A stretch of 64,000 nucleotides of DNA from Lactifluus volemus. Lineage: Eukaryota > Basidiomycota > Agaricomycetes > Russulales > Russulaceae. This document shows, piece by piece, positions 1 through 11,189 of this stretch (position 1 is the stretch's first letter; every line of letters starts with the position of its first letter). Location of the stretch: the NCBI GenBank assembly GCA_022376515.1, contig WTXI01000156.1:22468-86467 (forward strand), given 5' to 3'. Made by a program: the position numbers and the translations under genes. Below the pieces are notes generated by a model. It saw only the letters and a program-made list of their open reading frames with translations. It made no database searches and was not told where the DNA came from.

Positions 1-1
1 A

Positions 2-745
2 ACCGAAGAAATCGTGCTAGTAGGAGCCACTCCTGACGGTGTCTTTGCTGGTGGGGACTCAAAGAAAAGGACTGCGAACAAAGGCTCTTCCATAAACATA
101 GGAGCAGGTTTCGTAGCCCCGAATGGACCAACTCTAATGGCTGGGTTCACAAATGGCAAGGGGCGGGGTGCGGAAGAGACGGTCGGCCGTTGGGATATCT
201 CTTTCCATTCACTCACTTCCAACGTCCGTCGAGCCCATCTAACAGACCAAACCTATTCTTCTGTTGACGGTGGATCTTGGAAATTTGTCCCAAACACTGA
301 AGACTTTGGCCGTGTCACGGCGGCAAAGTTCAAGGATGACCTTTCTCCATCAGGGATATTCCACATGTGGAAGAGGGCACCGACAAAGCTGGAGATCAAG
401 ATAATGTCGTGCTGGGAGACCCAGCCTGCTGGGTCAGCCAATCGCTGGAACACGCTGTTCAAGACCATGCTGCGGAGACCGGCCGCAGAACCAATTCCAG
501 CGTTTGCAAACTTTATTTGCGCGGTGTCCACCGCTATCCACATGGAAAAGGTCCCCGATAAGGATATCTACGTCCTGTTTGAGAAAAACTTTGAAGGGGA
601 GCTACTCGAGGAGCCTCAGCGTTTCAAAACTGTCAAGAAGCTGGTTGAATATGAGAATCTGGAGGTGCCGATGCTTTCCGCAATCATGGGGAGAACATCG
701 CTGAGTAAGGCAGTACATCGTCATCAAGGAAATATTTTACCATGA
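2..745 (+). CDS. C-module family protein, copy A (5' truncated by window)
   Basis: Open frame from base 2 to the TGA at 743-745, cut at its 5' side by the window edge; the first codons (T-E-E-I-V-L-V-G-A-T-P-D-G) align with the middle of the last exon of copies B (4157-5056) and C (10150-11025). Shared landmarks are GGDSK.., RWDIS, GGSWK(F/Y)VPN, DDLSPSGIF, WETQPxGSANRWN, LFKTML and the C-terminal QGNIL. No catalytic motif, signal peptide or membrane span is visible and I do not recognise a function; the family looks lineage-restricted. Copy A has diverged more from B and C than B and C have from each other. It ends with HRHQGNILP and is followed by about 700 bp without a supported gene. Confidence 0.7.
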   Translation, partial: TEEIVLVGATPDGVFAGGDSKKRTANKGSSINIGAGFVAPNGPTLMAGFTNGKGRGAEETVGRWDISFHSLTSNVRRAHLTDQTYSSVDGGSWKFVPNTEDFGRVTAAKFKDDLSPSGIFHMWKRAPTKLEIKIMSCWETQPAGSANRWNTLFKTMLRRPAAEPIPAFANFICAVSTAIHMEKVPDKDIYVLFEKNFEGELLEEPQRFKTVKKLVEYENLEVPMLSAIMGRTSLSKAVHRHQGNILP

Positions 746-1469
746 ACACTCTCATGGCCCGCTTCCCTCACCCACATTTCCATCTCCAACGCTTCATGTG
801 CATCCGCCGCCTACGACGATTTTGTACAAGTCCCAAGGCCCACGTTTTACTATGCGATGGGCATCGAGCCAGCTTCATATCTTCTTCAAACATTTTGAAC
901 CCTTCCGCCGATCCCGGTAACTTCCCCAGCTCTTTCCCTTCGTCTCTTTCACATCGCGCTTTCCCTTGCCTATTGAGGGCACCAATAATGCCAGCAACAC
1001 ACCCCACCCGAACCCCTGTCCCCACCTCATCTGAGAGCGACATGGATAGCAAGAAATGCACACAAAGAACCTTTCGGGAACAGGGAGGTCGGGTTATACC
1101 AATTTTTGCTTCCATCATTCTACAGCACCACCTCTTCCTTAGTACGTAATACCACTAGGCGGCGCTTTGCAAACTGCGGCGTCTCGAGTGCGCCCGCACC
1201 GGAAAAGTTGGGGACGCCCCTTACTACTTTCTGTTTCACCTTCTTTCGCTTCACTCCGTTACTGTATTATCAATAAGTAAGTGCAAACGGACTTGTTGTA
1301 ATAAATTGCACGAAGGAAGATAATATATTCAGTTATTGGCATCGTTTTTGCTTTCCTGTGTCGCGCGAACCATTTTCGCTTTCCACTCGAAGGCCCTTAT
1401 CTTATTTTAACCAAGCCATGCCGGAGTTGCTTTCTAATCTGCAAGCCCGAGTGCGTGAAAAGCGTCGCG
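746..1469. other. Intergenic, nothing supported
   Basis: Pyrimidine-rich sequence after copy A. Short open frames exist on both strands but lack paralogues in the window, plausible splice structure or recognisable motifs. The AATAAATTGCA stretch near 1302 could serve as a 3' processing signal, but nothing anchors it to a gene. Confidence 0.4.
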
Positions 1470-1960
1470 CAATTAGATGACTTCTTGTGCGGTACCTCTA
1501 TCCTGAAGCCCGGGACCCCACCGACAGCGTAAAAAACTCTCTTGTCCGCAGCAACGATAGCTCATGGTGGCATCGTCCGATAAGATAAACTTATCCCGGA
1601 ACGGAGTCACGTGGCAGGATGCCCCAGAATCGTAGACTTTGGCTTCAATGCCCTAGGAGTGTGGTATGCCCGCTGCGACTGCTGACTCGATTTCTTTGTC
1701 GCGCACGACCCACTTGATGGCTGGCTTGCCCACGCCTCCTCCCCCGCACCATCTACTGACTCGATATTGGCTTCTTCGTCTGGAGCGGCGCAGCCGCTCT
1801 TGTTCGCGCCACCTTTCGCCTCGCCCAGCATTTTTGCCTTGACGTTCCCACGTTTGGCGGGGAGGGCATATTAGCGCGTGTGTGGAAATGCTGCTTGTAT
1901 TCACTGATCAAACTTGGTAGTGCCCACAGTGATGGCACAATCGTCAACATGCACCGCAAG
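1470..1960 (-). mobile_element. Ty1/copia retrotransposon remnant (gag zinc-knuckle to protease)
   Basis: On the minus strand a broken reading frame encodes V-Y-D-S-G-A-S-C-H-V-T-P-F-R-D-K-F (about 1590-1640), the aspartic protease signature of fungal copia elements (usual form YDSGASxHMSPY). After a frame change comes AADKRVFYAVG...FRIEVP (about 1500-1560), the usual next block. Upstream, near 1750-1900, a C..KQ..HTRAN-like stretch resembles a decayed gag zinc knuckle and basic linker. No integrase, reverse transcriptase or LTR is visible. It is a short dead fragment broken by stops and frameshifts. Confidence 0.65.
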
Positions 1961-2378
1961 TATCACGGTGTCACTCCCGACTCGGATCTGCCCGCGAAGC
2001 ACACCCCGGGTCTGCCTGTGACGTGTAAGCGACTCGCGGCTGACATGTGTATTTTCTTTTTGTACTTAAACAATTATAACAAGCAATCACTGCCAACCAG
2101 TACAGTAAAGCCATGTAATAGCCGGGCTACAAAACCTACCAAAACGGGAATACTGTACGAGTTCCGGTGGGAATCGGGATAGTAGTTTGCGCCAACTTGA
2201 ACCATTGTTGGGCCTAGTATAGCAGACTGCAGTGCAGATACGTTACCGTGAAGTTCATGGATTAAACGTGTTTGCGTTTTCTCCTTTCCCTTCACTCTTT
2301 CCGTCTCCGTGCCATCCCTATTCTTTTCGTACATATCTATTCACTCAGAAGTGGTCACTGCCACTATCTTTGACGGCC

Positions 2379-5056
2379 ATGGACTCCGAGTCAGCAGTGA
2401 GCGCGGGCCCAAATTGCGCGCGCGTCGTTCGTCGTCATCGTGAATACTATTTCAAAGAAGCGGACATCGTCTTCCGCGTAAGATGCTAGTGATCGAACAT
2501 CGTGTTGGTTGTTAATGTGAATTGATAGGTTGAAGATGTTCTGTTTCGTGTTCATCGCTATTTCTTCACACGCGAGTCTCCGTACTTCCGTTTCAAACTC
2601 CCCCACCCGGGCGGTGAAGGCACTTCCGATAGCAACCCTTTGGTCCTCGAAGACACCCTCGCGATTGATTTCGAATGCTTCCTTTGGGTGTTTTATAACC
2701 CGTGTGTTTTCCATTCTTCGTTTCTCACCTTTGCTAATGTAACGCACCAGAAAGTTTTCAATTTATGATGCCACAATTGATAACTGGATTTCTATCCTAA
2801 AGCTCTCAGGACGATGGGGGTTTGCTGAGGTCAAAGCCCTCGCCGTTCGTAAACTTGAAGAACTTCAGATTCCCCCTCTCCAGAAGATTGTTACCTACCG
2901 CACTTATTCTGTCAACCCTAGCCTCCTTCAGGGAGCTTATGCCGCACTTACACTGCGCGATGAGCCCCTCACAATCGAGGAGGGTCGCCAGCTCGGTCTG
3001 GAAACTGCCCTGAAAATCTCTCATGCCCGCCAAATCATGCGAACACCTGATTTACGTGGACGGAAACTAACAGACCACCGTGACAATACCTATGCCCTCC
3101 TCAGGGAAACCTTCCAATTGTCCTTTCCTGACGTGGGCGTTGAAGACGCTTCGTCGGCTTTGAAGGAGAAAGAGGACCAGGGACCTGCGCCTCCGCGTCC
3201 ACCACCTCCATGTGCGTTCTTTTCGTCGTACGAGTCTATCTGTGCTTATAATCATGCACTTCAGACAAGCGTCTCAAATCCGATTCGACACCATCGGTCG
3301 CCGCAGTATCCTCTCCAAATAGGCACCAGATCGTCTCCGTCAGCACTCATGACAAAGGTCAAGATTCGACAGGGTCAATAGAGGGAGACACGTCTGCTTC
3401 AGTTCCTAAAGATGACACACAAAGAGAGAACAGCTTGAATCTTGACAAAGGAGCGACTCCTTACATCACAGCAAACGAGGCTTACAGTCACGCCCTGCGC
3501 ATGGAAGCACCACTCCAGGCTGCATTTTCCAACATTGGTTTCAGTGGCGAGTACATCCTGCAGGTTGGCTTCAGTCCGGTCGCACTGCACGAAGGCCTAC
3601 TCATAGAAGAGATATACCTCTTCCTCAATGGAGACCTGCCTACACTCGATGACCAAGTTGTATCTGGGACATTTGCGCCTATTTTCACGCCGTTCCCTGG
3701 AGTGGCATGTACCCAAGAACGTGTGTACTACGTCCCTGTCGACCCACCTGCCCATGGCTACCCTCACTTGTCATCACTTGGCGGTTTCAAAGTGAGGACA
3801 GCAAACAGCAGTGCAAGCGCAAGCGCAAGCGGCGGAGGAAATCCTGGAGGTGATGACAGTGGTGCCGACAATGGTGACCTCTACGGAAAAGGGAAATCTA
3901 GTAGGGAAGACCTGCCTGAGGCGGGGGAAGGTGGGGGTGGCAACCATGAAGGGGGTGGTGGTGGAGACGACCCAGGAAAGCCCAGTGGAGGTGACAGCTC
4001 CCCTGATCCAAAATTTCATATTTCTTTCAACTCAATGCTGTCAATCAAAACTGGAGACACAATCTCTCATGATGTCACAACACTTGCAAATGTTGTGATC
4101 ACGGTAAGCTCATCGTGTTGAACATGGAGATGACATGAACTCACCTTTGGACTTAGTTCGATGCCAGCGTCCCAGATCCAACTCATTGGCCTGGCCCAAA
4201 GATGGGAGTCGATATGTCTGAGGTTACCGTATCCTCTGAGACACAGTGCGCTGGCCAAGCAGCATACATGCTGTCACTAGCCGAGGTCTACATCGCTGGA
4301 TGTTCAACCGAAACAATCATGCTAGTAGAGGCCACTCCTGACGATGTCTTTTCTGGTGGCGACTCAAAGAGAAAGACTGCGACCAGAAGCTCCTCAATAA
4401 ACGTGGGAGCAAGCTTTGCAGCTGCGAATGGGCCAACTCTAACGGCCGGGGTCACAAACAGCAATGTGCGGTGCGCGGAAGAGGCGGTTGGGCGGTGGGA
4501 CATTTCTCACCATTTGCTCACTTCCAAAGATCGTCGAGCATACCTATGGGACCAACCCTATTCTTTCGTTGGCGGTGGTTCTTGGAAATATGTCCCAAAC
4601 ATTGAAGACTTTGGCCATGTTACGGTAGCAACGTTCAAGGATGACCTTTCGCCATCAGGGATATTCCGCATGGAGAAAAGGGCACCGACAAAAATAGAGA
4701 TCAAGATAATATCATACTGGGAGACCCAGCCTGGTTCAGCTAATCGCTGGAATGCGCTGTTCAAAACCATGCTGCCGCGGCGGAGGCCAGCGGCCCGGGA
4801 GCAGATTCCGGGGTTCGCTAACTTTGTTTGCTCTGTGTACGCTTTCATCAACTTGGAGAAGGCGCCTGATAAGGACATGTTGGCTCTGATTGACGACAAC
4901 TACGAAACGACGCTTCGGAAGGAGCCCCAGCATTTCCGAGTTTCCAAGCAGGTGGTCGGTTGTGAGAATCTGGAGGTGCAGATGGTTTCCGCAATCGTGG
5001 GGGAAGCACCACTAAGTAAGACAGAACATCGCCATCAAGGAAATATTTTACTATAG
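2379..5056 (+). CDS. BTB-domain protein fused to the C-module (copy B)
   Basis: Five-exon model with every phase consistent: 2379-2477, 2529-2701, 2751-3211, 3265-4103, 4157-5056; 823 aa. Exons 1-3 give a classic Agaricomycete BTB protein: EADIVFR, VEDVLFRVHRYFFTRESPYF (residues about 27-55), NPLVLED, DFECFLWVFYNP, then the helical tail DATIDNWISILKLSGRWGF..EVKALAVRKLEEL and a DEPLTIEEGRQLGLETAL block (to about 210). A Pro-rich linker and exons 4-5 add the C-module (GATPYITANEAY at about 307, then a Gly/Asp-rich linker) shared with copies A and C. BTB domains dimerise and often recruit cullin 3; that role here is inferred. BTB proteins of this class normally end soon after the LGLETAL block, so the fusion is unusual. 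It rests on the splice at 3212-3264 (GTGCGT..CTTCAG). Two separate genes remain possible. Confidence 0.72.
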
Positions 5057-6119
5057 GCAAGGTGGCAACTTGGGCACAAACGCCTCATCCATCGACACCT
5101 CCTCCCCTCTCATATTCCAAAACATGCGGCCACATACCACGATCTTTCCATGACGAGTTTCTATAAATCTCAAGACTCCCCGAGCTTTTACTATTCATTG
5201 GGTCAACCAGCTCCGTCGTTCTGACACTCTCCGCCCTTCATCTTTTCTACGCCCTCTTCTCATCTCACGGCATTTCCGCTTTGCCTCCTGAAGGCGCCGG
5301 TGTGCCGGAAACATCCCACCTTATCTGTGTCCGCAGTCGATCTTAGAGTGGCATCTGCAGAAAACGAGATGGGAGAACGGGTCGCAAGGTGGGTCAAACT
5401 GGAACGACTGGAGACCATTTTATGTACAACACTATGTACCCACACCATGATACGCACCGGTGAGTTGACAGGAGCCTTCACAACTCCAATCGAAGAACTT
5501 TGATGTATGTTTCATAGCCGTGTGGCTCGGATGCTCTCCGTCATCTTTCCTTTTACTTTAATTGAACTGGAAGGATCGCACAAAGGCGATGGTGTCCACA
5601 CGCGCCATCTAGTCAGATGACTCACTCACGAGACTCCAAGACTTTTCATTCTCCCGGGAAAGGCAAGGCTGACACACGTACATGCAGAGGGACATGGCCA
5701 TGGTTGGGATGGGCAGCGTGACACTGTGGACCACTCCTCAGTGCCAGTGGGTGGACATGAGGACTTAAGGGATTACAGAAAAGAGAAAAGTCAGTCAGAG
5801 ATGTGAAAAGAAAAAAATTGTGATGCACCCAGGACCGTGCTTAGAAACAACGGCAGTGTGATGACACACTTGAGGGTGATGGTATGGCCACTGGCCTTGG
5901 TATGACGGTAATTGGAGGCGATGACTCGGGTGGGGTTGTTGACCATCGTGCAAACAAGGATGTCTACATAGATACTAATCGAGATATTATAATAAGTCGA
6001 AACAAAGTTGAAACGCGGAAAATGATCCAGTCCGGGTGTGTAAGCGAGTGGGCATGCATAGTGGAGCGAAAGGGATAAAACGTAGAACAGACTCGGGTCG
6101 CAAAATCTGTTAAGATGAT
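5057..6119. other. Intergenic, nothing supported apart from a short repeat
   Basis: 3' flank of copy B, then sequence without a supported gene. About 5965-6030 (ACATAGATACTAATCGAG onward) recurs at about 12197-12265, so a roughly 70-bp dispersed repeat is present. The minus-strand reading that continues from the ABC fragment through here has lost resemblance to that family. Confidence 0.4.
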
Positions 6120-6432
6120 TAACTTCAAAAAATGCCGTCTTTTCACCCGCACCTGACCCAACGACTGCCCAACTCTCTCCTTCTCGAACTGTCCAGTCAA
6201 GAGCACGGAGGACAGGTTTAGCATTGTTGGGATCGCCGAAACGATAGACATTGGCTGTAGGTATTTGTACAGCATGAGAGGAGTTTGTGGCTGTATTTCT
6301 GGTAGCATCTTCTAATACCGTGACGAGCGACCATTTTGGGTGGTGGGCCCGGGGCGGCCGGCCGGGGTTGCCCTTCACACCTATGTTTGTACAATCCTCA
6401 TGGCAACTTAAGTTACTATGTTGATCATTCAA
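6120..6432 (-). pseudogene. ABC transporter ATPase N-terminal fragment
   Basis: The minus-strand frame from 6432 contains IPTANVYRFG, PVLRALDWTVREGESWAVVG and a P-loop-like GSGAGEKT (6124-6264), the start of an ABC nucleotide-binding domain of a type I associate with fungal ABC ATPases reading GSGSGEKT. After FFE (about 6124) similarity stops and the frame continues into unrelated sequence. No Q-loop, signature LSGGQ-type motif or Walker B is found nearby. Upstream there is no convincing start exon. This is a truncated copy rather than a gene, although one real exon of a larger broken gene cannot be excluded. Confidence 0.6.
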
Positions 6433-6559
6433 AATCTTACGTCACGCTCGAAGTAACTCGTAGCTTCCGCTTAACTTGAGGGAAGCCCTTACTAGCCTGA
6501 GTGTACCAGCTTTTCCTGATGGATCACTCTCACCGTTACATTTCCTCCTTCTCCTCTCG

Positions 6560-6990
6560 CCGTTACCCTCCGTCCTTGCACCCACCGCTCTCGTCCCCAT
6601 CCCCGCCTCCACCACTCTCGTCCCCATCCCCGCCTCCACCACCCTCGCCTCCACCATTGCCCTCCTGGTTCCCACCACGCCCACGCCCACAAGCATCTTT
6701 ATATCCGACTGGTCCGTCATCAGAACCACTCCCACCCGCATCTCCAACTAGCCAAGTTTTCAAACATCGCTCTCGCCCTTCCTCTAGCCTTTACCCTCGC
6801 TCTTACGAGTTCGTGTTCCCCTCCTCGCCTCCACTATCGCCCCCCTCGCCATTCCCCTCGTCCTACTCAGGGAAAGTCACCGCTACTCACGCCCACAACT
6901 ATCTTTACATCCGATTGGTCCGCCGTCAGAAAAACATTCTCCTGCATCCCCAGCTAGCCAAGCCTTCAAACATCGCTTCAGGTTTCAAGA
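6560..6990 (+). repeat. Pro/Ser-rich low-complexity tract and imperfect direct repeat
   Basis: CCTCCACCACTCTCGTCCCC units are tandemly repeated at about 6590-6660. Further on, an imperfect direct duplication of about 85 bp occurs at about 6687-6773 and 6893-6976 (both contain CATC/CTTTA/ATCCGA..GGTCCG and AGCCAAG.CTTCAAACATCGC). In the matching frames it encodes P-A-S-P-x-S-Q-x-F-K-H-R twice. It probably supplies the disordered N-terminus of the gene that follows, but the splice between its two frames could not be fixed. Confidence 0.5.
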
Positions 6991-7036
6991 CCTTGCTGCA
7001 CCCGAGCCATTAAAGGCTGCTCGCCAGTCTCGCCAG

Positions 7037-8239
7037 TTGGCTCCGCGGACCGACCTTTCAGAATGGCAAGCCTTAGATCTGAGTGGACCATTGACTGTCA
7101 ACAAGGTGGTGCAACGAAGTGTTCGACACAGAGCATTAGAAGGGAGAACCCGGAGAGAGTCGGCACAGGAGCCCACAGGAGCCTGGAGGGAGTCAGCGCC
7201 GGCAGCGGCAAAGGACAATGTTCGGTCACTTGTCGGGCACTTACTCGCGAGTATGCCACCACCTGACGAGAAGCGGTACTCCTCCGTTCTTTCAACATGT
7301 GCTCAAGAGTGCGAACTGGGAGGCCTGGATTTTTCTACTGTTCTACAAGAAATGCTCATCGAGGGGAAACGACCAATATACTTGGCCATCGTTACGAGGG
7401 ATAAAGCATCTGAGAATACACGCGATTCTCTTGTTTTCGCTTTGTTGGACGCTTGCCGGCCTCTTAGCTCGGCAACCATTAATACTATTCGTCTCGCCTG
7501 CATGGTCGCATCTGATAATGTCTTTCTCCAGGAGTTGTTTAAGGACATTCCCCCACTCTCACCCCTTTCCGCGAAAGATGTACTATTGTTAGGTCCGAAC
7601 AACCTGAGAGATCATGTCGACGTTCATCAGAAGCTAGATGGAACTGGACCGTTTGTCGCTTATATCAGAATGCCAAGGTTTCGACTGCGATTGCGAATCT
7701 TGGACACTTTGGCAGTTGAGTTTGCCGCGTCACGTGAGTGAGCTACTTCTCTGAGTTTGCAGAGGCTGACTCTTTACCCATCCCTTCGCAGATAGGATTT
7801 GGATGCTCAAATTTAGACGGATCGTTAAGACTGCGGCGGCGAACGTTCCGCCTGTTGAAATGGTGTCTCCGTATCTTGAATTGGGAAAGTACTCACTGCC
7901 AACGGCGGTTAACGCAAGCCTCTCCATCCCAGGTTCTTCGCATCCTGGGGAAAACCGCGGTCGCTATCTTACCCCGAGTCACACATTCTCGTTCGGTTGT
8001 ACGCACAAACTATCTCCTGGTCGTCTGCTCCTCACTGACGATGACGGTACCTGCTTGCTTCATGAGTACGTCGAAAGAGTCACTCACGCCCGTTGCCTCT
8101 AAAACCCCTGACTATTTGAAGGTCTGTCGATTCAAGCGGGACCTTCCACGCTAGGCTGGAATCCCGTTACCAAGAAGCGTACGTAACCTTGTGGAGAGGC
8201 GGGGAAATAGGTATTACACGTGTTTATTCTTGTTCCTAG
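7037..8239 (+). CDS. Uncharacterised Agaricomycete protein (start unresolved)
   Basis: Three exons with consistent phases: an exon open from about 6790 and ending 7733, then 7792-8065, then 8122-8239 (TAG). No ATG is found in the first exon, so the real start lies upstream in the Pro-rich region; 7037 only marks where confident coding begins (LAPRTDLSEW). Conserved-looking blocks are LVGHLLASMPPPDEKRYSS, STCAQECELGGLDFS, LACMVASDN, KDIPPLSPLS, GTGPFVAYIRMPRFRLR and, across the first intron, AVEFAASH-RIWMLKF. I recognise the family as a recurrent Agaricomycete hypothetical protein but know no function, catalytic residue or membrane span. The second intron (GTACGT..TTGAAG) joins LLHE to SVDSSGTFHARL. 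The segment after SLSIPG is less typical and may be decaying. Confidence 0.6.
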
Positions 8240-8621
8240 CATCTGTAAACTCATCTGGTGCTGTAGTCGACTCTGCGGGACGGACGCCAGCTAGAGGTCC
8301 CAACGCCATCCCGGATAACAAGAAAATCGTGGCGCAGAGCGATGCTGCCTCGATTTCAAGCTCGATCGTTCCATTGCAACCACGGCCTCGTAAGATTTCT
8401 GCTGCGCTTTTCAGACGTCGTGCTTGTAAAAAAAAATTTTCGCTATAATAATATCAGCCAGTTGGACTAATTGATCCCGACATAGTCGGCGTCAGGAGCT
8501 CGCCTGACGGCCAGGACGACGACGGTGATACGCTCTCAAGCTGGACTCAAGTCGAGCGCGAGGCAAACGAGAACCCAAGGGATGGGTACGATGTACTGCG
8601 AGAGGGCATCCCGACGAGAAT
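8240..8621 (+). other. Possible upstream exons of copy C
   Basis: A long open stretch (SSGAVVDSAGRTPARG..., about 8242-8425) can be spliced (intron 8426-8485, GTAAAA..ACATAG) to GVRSSPDGQDDDGDTLSSW and beyond (8486 on), with consistent phase. The link from there to the exon ending at 8745 needs a frame change for which no good splice pair is visible. These may be true 5' exons of copy C with an indel, or exons of a separate small gene. Confidence 0.35.
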
Positions 8622-11025
8622 TTGGACGCTCGCGCGCGAGTCGTGAGCGATGGAAAAGAAGGGACACGGGAAAGACGGAATTTAAAATGGGTTGAGTTGC
8701 CGTATTCCAAAGCCACCGCACCACCCTTTCCACCAAATTCAATAGGTATTATACACACCCAGTCCCAATTCCGTACATATGTTTCTAACTTGATCTGGCC
8801 CTGCAGGTAGATCGATAAGACGGTCTGTAGCTGAAAGCGTGACGTTGACAAGCCCTGGTTCCAGAGGGGCTCGGTCGCCACCACCACCTTCTAAAACGGC
8901 CTTAGTGTCTCCAATACCCGTCGCTCCTGGAGAGGATTACCGCGCTTCCCGTACGTTTATCTGTTGTGTGATCATATCACTGGAGGAAGGGCATGCTCAA
9001 CTTATCGCTTTCCAGGGAAACCGGGAGTTCCTTATGCCAGTACTCCCATGTTTTCAGACGCAGAGTCAGATGATTCTTCGTGGGCCTTTCTACCTCTCGT
9101 ACCACCGAGTCCGGACCTACCACCACCTCGGGACCTGCCGTCACCTCCTCACCTACCATCTCTGAGCCTACCAAACCCGAGCTCACCATCACCTCACTCT
9201 CTCCAACCACCCACGGGTGCACCCTTTTCGTCGTACGAGTCTTGTCCCTACGATCCCGCAGGCGGGAGCCCCAGTGTCAATTCGACTGTATTTGTCATAT
9301 CCTCGCCGGATGGTCAGCAGATATCCTCCGTCGATGGTGACGACATAAGTTATGCCACGACGGGAACCATAGACGGAAACATCTCTACTTCAGTTTCTGA
9401 GCACGATACACAATGGGAGAATGGTTTGCACTCTGGAGAAGGATCGACTCCTTACATCACAGCAAATGAAGCTTATACTCACGCCCTGCGTATGGAAACA
9501 CCACTCCAGGATGCGTTGGCCATCATTGGTTTCAGTGGCGAGTACATCCTTCAGGTTGGCTTCAATCCCGTCGCACTACTCGAGGACCTACTCGTCGAAG
9601 AGATATACCTCTCCATCGATGGAGATCTGCCTACACTCAATGAGCGAGTTGTGTGTGAGACATTTGCATCTATTTTTACTCCATTTCCTGGTGTGGTTTG
9701 TACCAAAGAACACGTCTACTACCTCCCTGTCGATCCGCTTGCCCATGGCTACCCTCACTTGTCTTCCCTTGGTGGTTTCAAAGTGAGGGCCGCCAACAAC
9801 AGTGAAAGTCCAAGTGCAAGTGGCGGAGGAAGCCCTGGAAGTGATGAGAGTGGTAATGGTGACACCCACGGAAAAGGGAAATCCAGAGAAGACCGGTCTG
9901 AGGCGGGAGGAGGTGGGGAAGGTGGCAAGGATGAAGGGGGTGATGATGGAGACGACCCAGGAAAGCCCAGTGGAAGCGACAGCTCCCCTGATCCTAGATT
10001 TCATATCGCTTTCAAGTCAATGCTGTCAATTGAAGCTGGGGGCACAATCTCTCGTGACGTCACAACACTTGCAAATGCCGTGATCACGGTAAGCTCATTG
10101 TATTGAATATGCAGATGACGTCATGACAGGAACTCACCTTTGGACGTAGTTCGATGCCAGCGTCCCAGATCCAACTCATTGGCCTGGTCCAAAGATAGGA
10201 GTCGATATATCAGAGGTTACCGTATCCTCTGGGACCGAGTGTGCTGGCCAAGCGGCATACATGCTGTCATTAGCCGAGGTCCACATCGCTGGATGTTCAA
10301 CCGAAGCAATCACGCTAGTAGAGGCTGCTCCTGATGGTATCTTTTCTGGTGGCGACTCAAAGAGAAAGACTGCGACCAGAAGCTCCTCCATAAATGTGGG
10401 AGCAAGCTTTGCAGCTGCGAATGGGCCAACTCTAACGGCCGGGGTCACAAACAGCAAGGGGCGGTACGCAGAAGCGGCGGTTGGGCGCTGGGACATCTCT
10501 CACAATTTCCTCACTTCCAAGGCCCGTCGGGCCTACCTACGGGACCAACCCTATTCTTTCGTTGGCGGTGGGTCTTGGAAATATGTCCCAAACATTGAAG
10601 ACTTTGGCCATGTTACGGTAGCAAAGTTCAAGGATGATCGCTCTCCATCAGGGATATTCTGCATGGATCATTGGGCGCCGACCAAGGTAGAGATCAAGAT
10701 AATATCATACTGGGAGACCCAGCCCGGGTCAGCTAATCGCTGGAATGCGCTGTTCAAAACCATGCTGCGGAGGCCAGCGGAACAAATTCCAGCGTTCACT
10801 AACTTTGTCTGCGCAGTGTCCACTTTCATCAACTTGGAGAAGGCGCCTGATAAGGATCTATTTGTTGTGTTTGACGAAGACTACGAAACGACGCTTCGGA
10901 AGGAGCCCCAGCATTTCCGAGCTGCCAAGCAGGTGGTTGGATGTGAGAATTTGAAGGTGCCGATGGTTTCTGCAATCATGGGGGAAGCACCACTAGAACA
11001 TCGCCAAGGAAATATTTTACTATAA
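8622..11025 (+). CDS. C-module family protein, copy C (5' end unresolved)
   Basis: Exons up to 8745, then 8807-8950, 9016-9216, 9262-10088 and 10150-11025; all phases agree. The intron positions match copy B where the two align. The N-terminal part here is not a BTB domain but a Pro/Ser-rich linker (PLVPPSPDLPPPRDLPSPP). The C-module begins at STPYITANEAYTHALRM and continues as ALAIIGFSGEYILQVGFNP, VPVD/LPVDP.AHGYPHLSSLGGFKV, a Gly/Asp/Glu-rich linker and the last exon with RWDISHNFLTS, GGSWKYVPNIEDFGHV and WETQPGSANRWNALF. No known function. The intron 9217-9261 is only 45 nt and a multiple of three, so retaining it leaves the frame open. The start codon was not found; 8622 marks an in-frame TTG only. 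Confidence 0.6.
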
Positions 11026-11189
11026 GCAATATAATTCGGACACGCTGTTGGCCTCGAAACCTCGTTCTGTACACCACGTACGCGCGCACATTCCCGTCGT
11101 CCTCTTATCTCATCTCGTTCTACTCTCGCCGTGACCTTCGGCTGCTTCACAAACTCCTGGTTCATCGCCTCGCCCTTCTCGTCTCAACG

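Noticed and set aside
1607..1831. Minus-strand open frame of 74 codons as a gene
   Set aside because: It covers the copia relic; the recognisable protease block runs across its lower end and changes frame, so it is element debris.
5791..6120. Continuation of the ABC fragment as a 213-aa protein
   Set aside because: After the P-loop the sequence no longer resembles any ABC domain, and part of it is a dispersed repeat also found at 12197.
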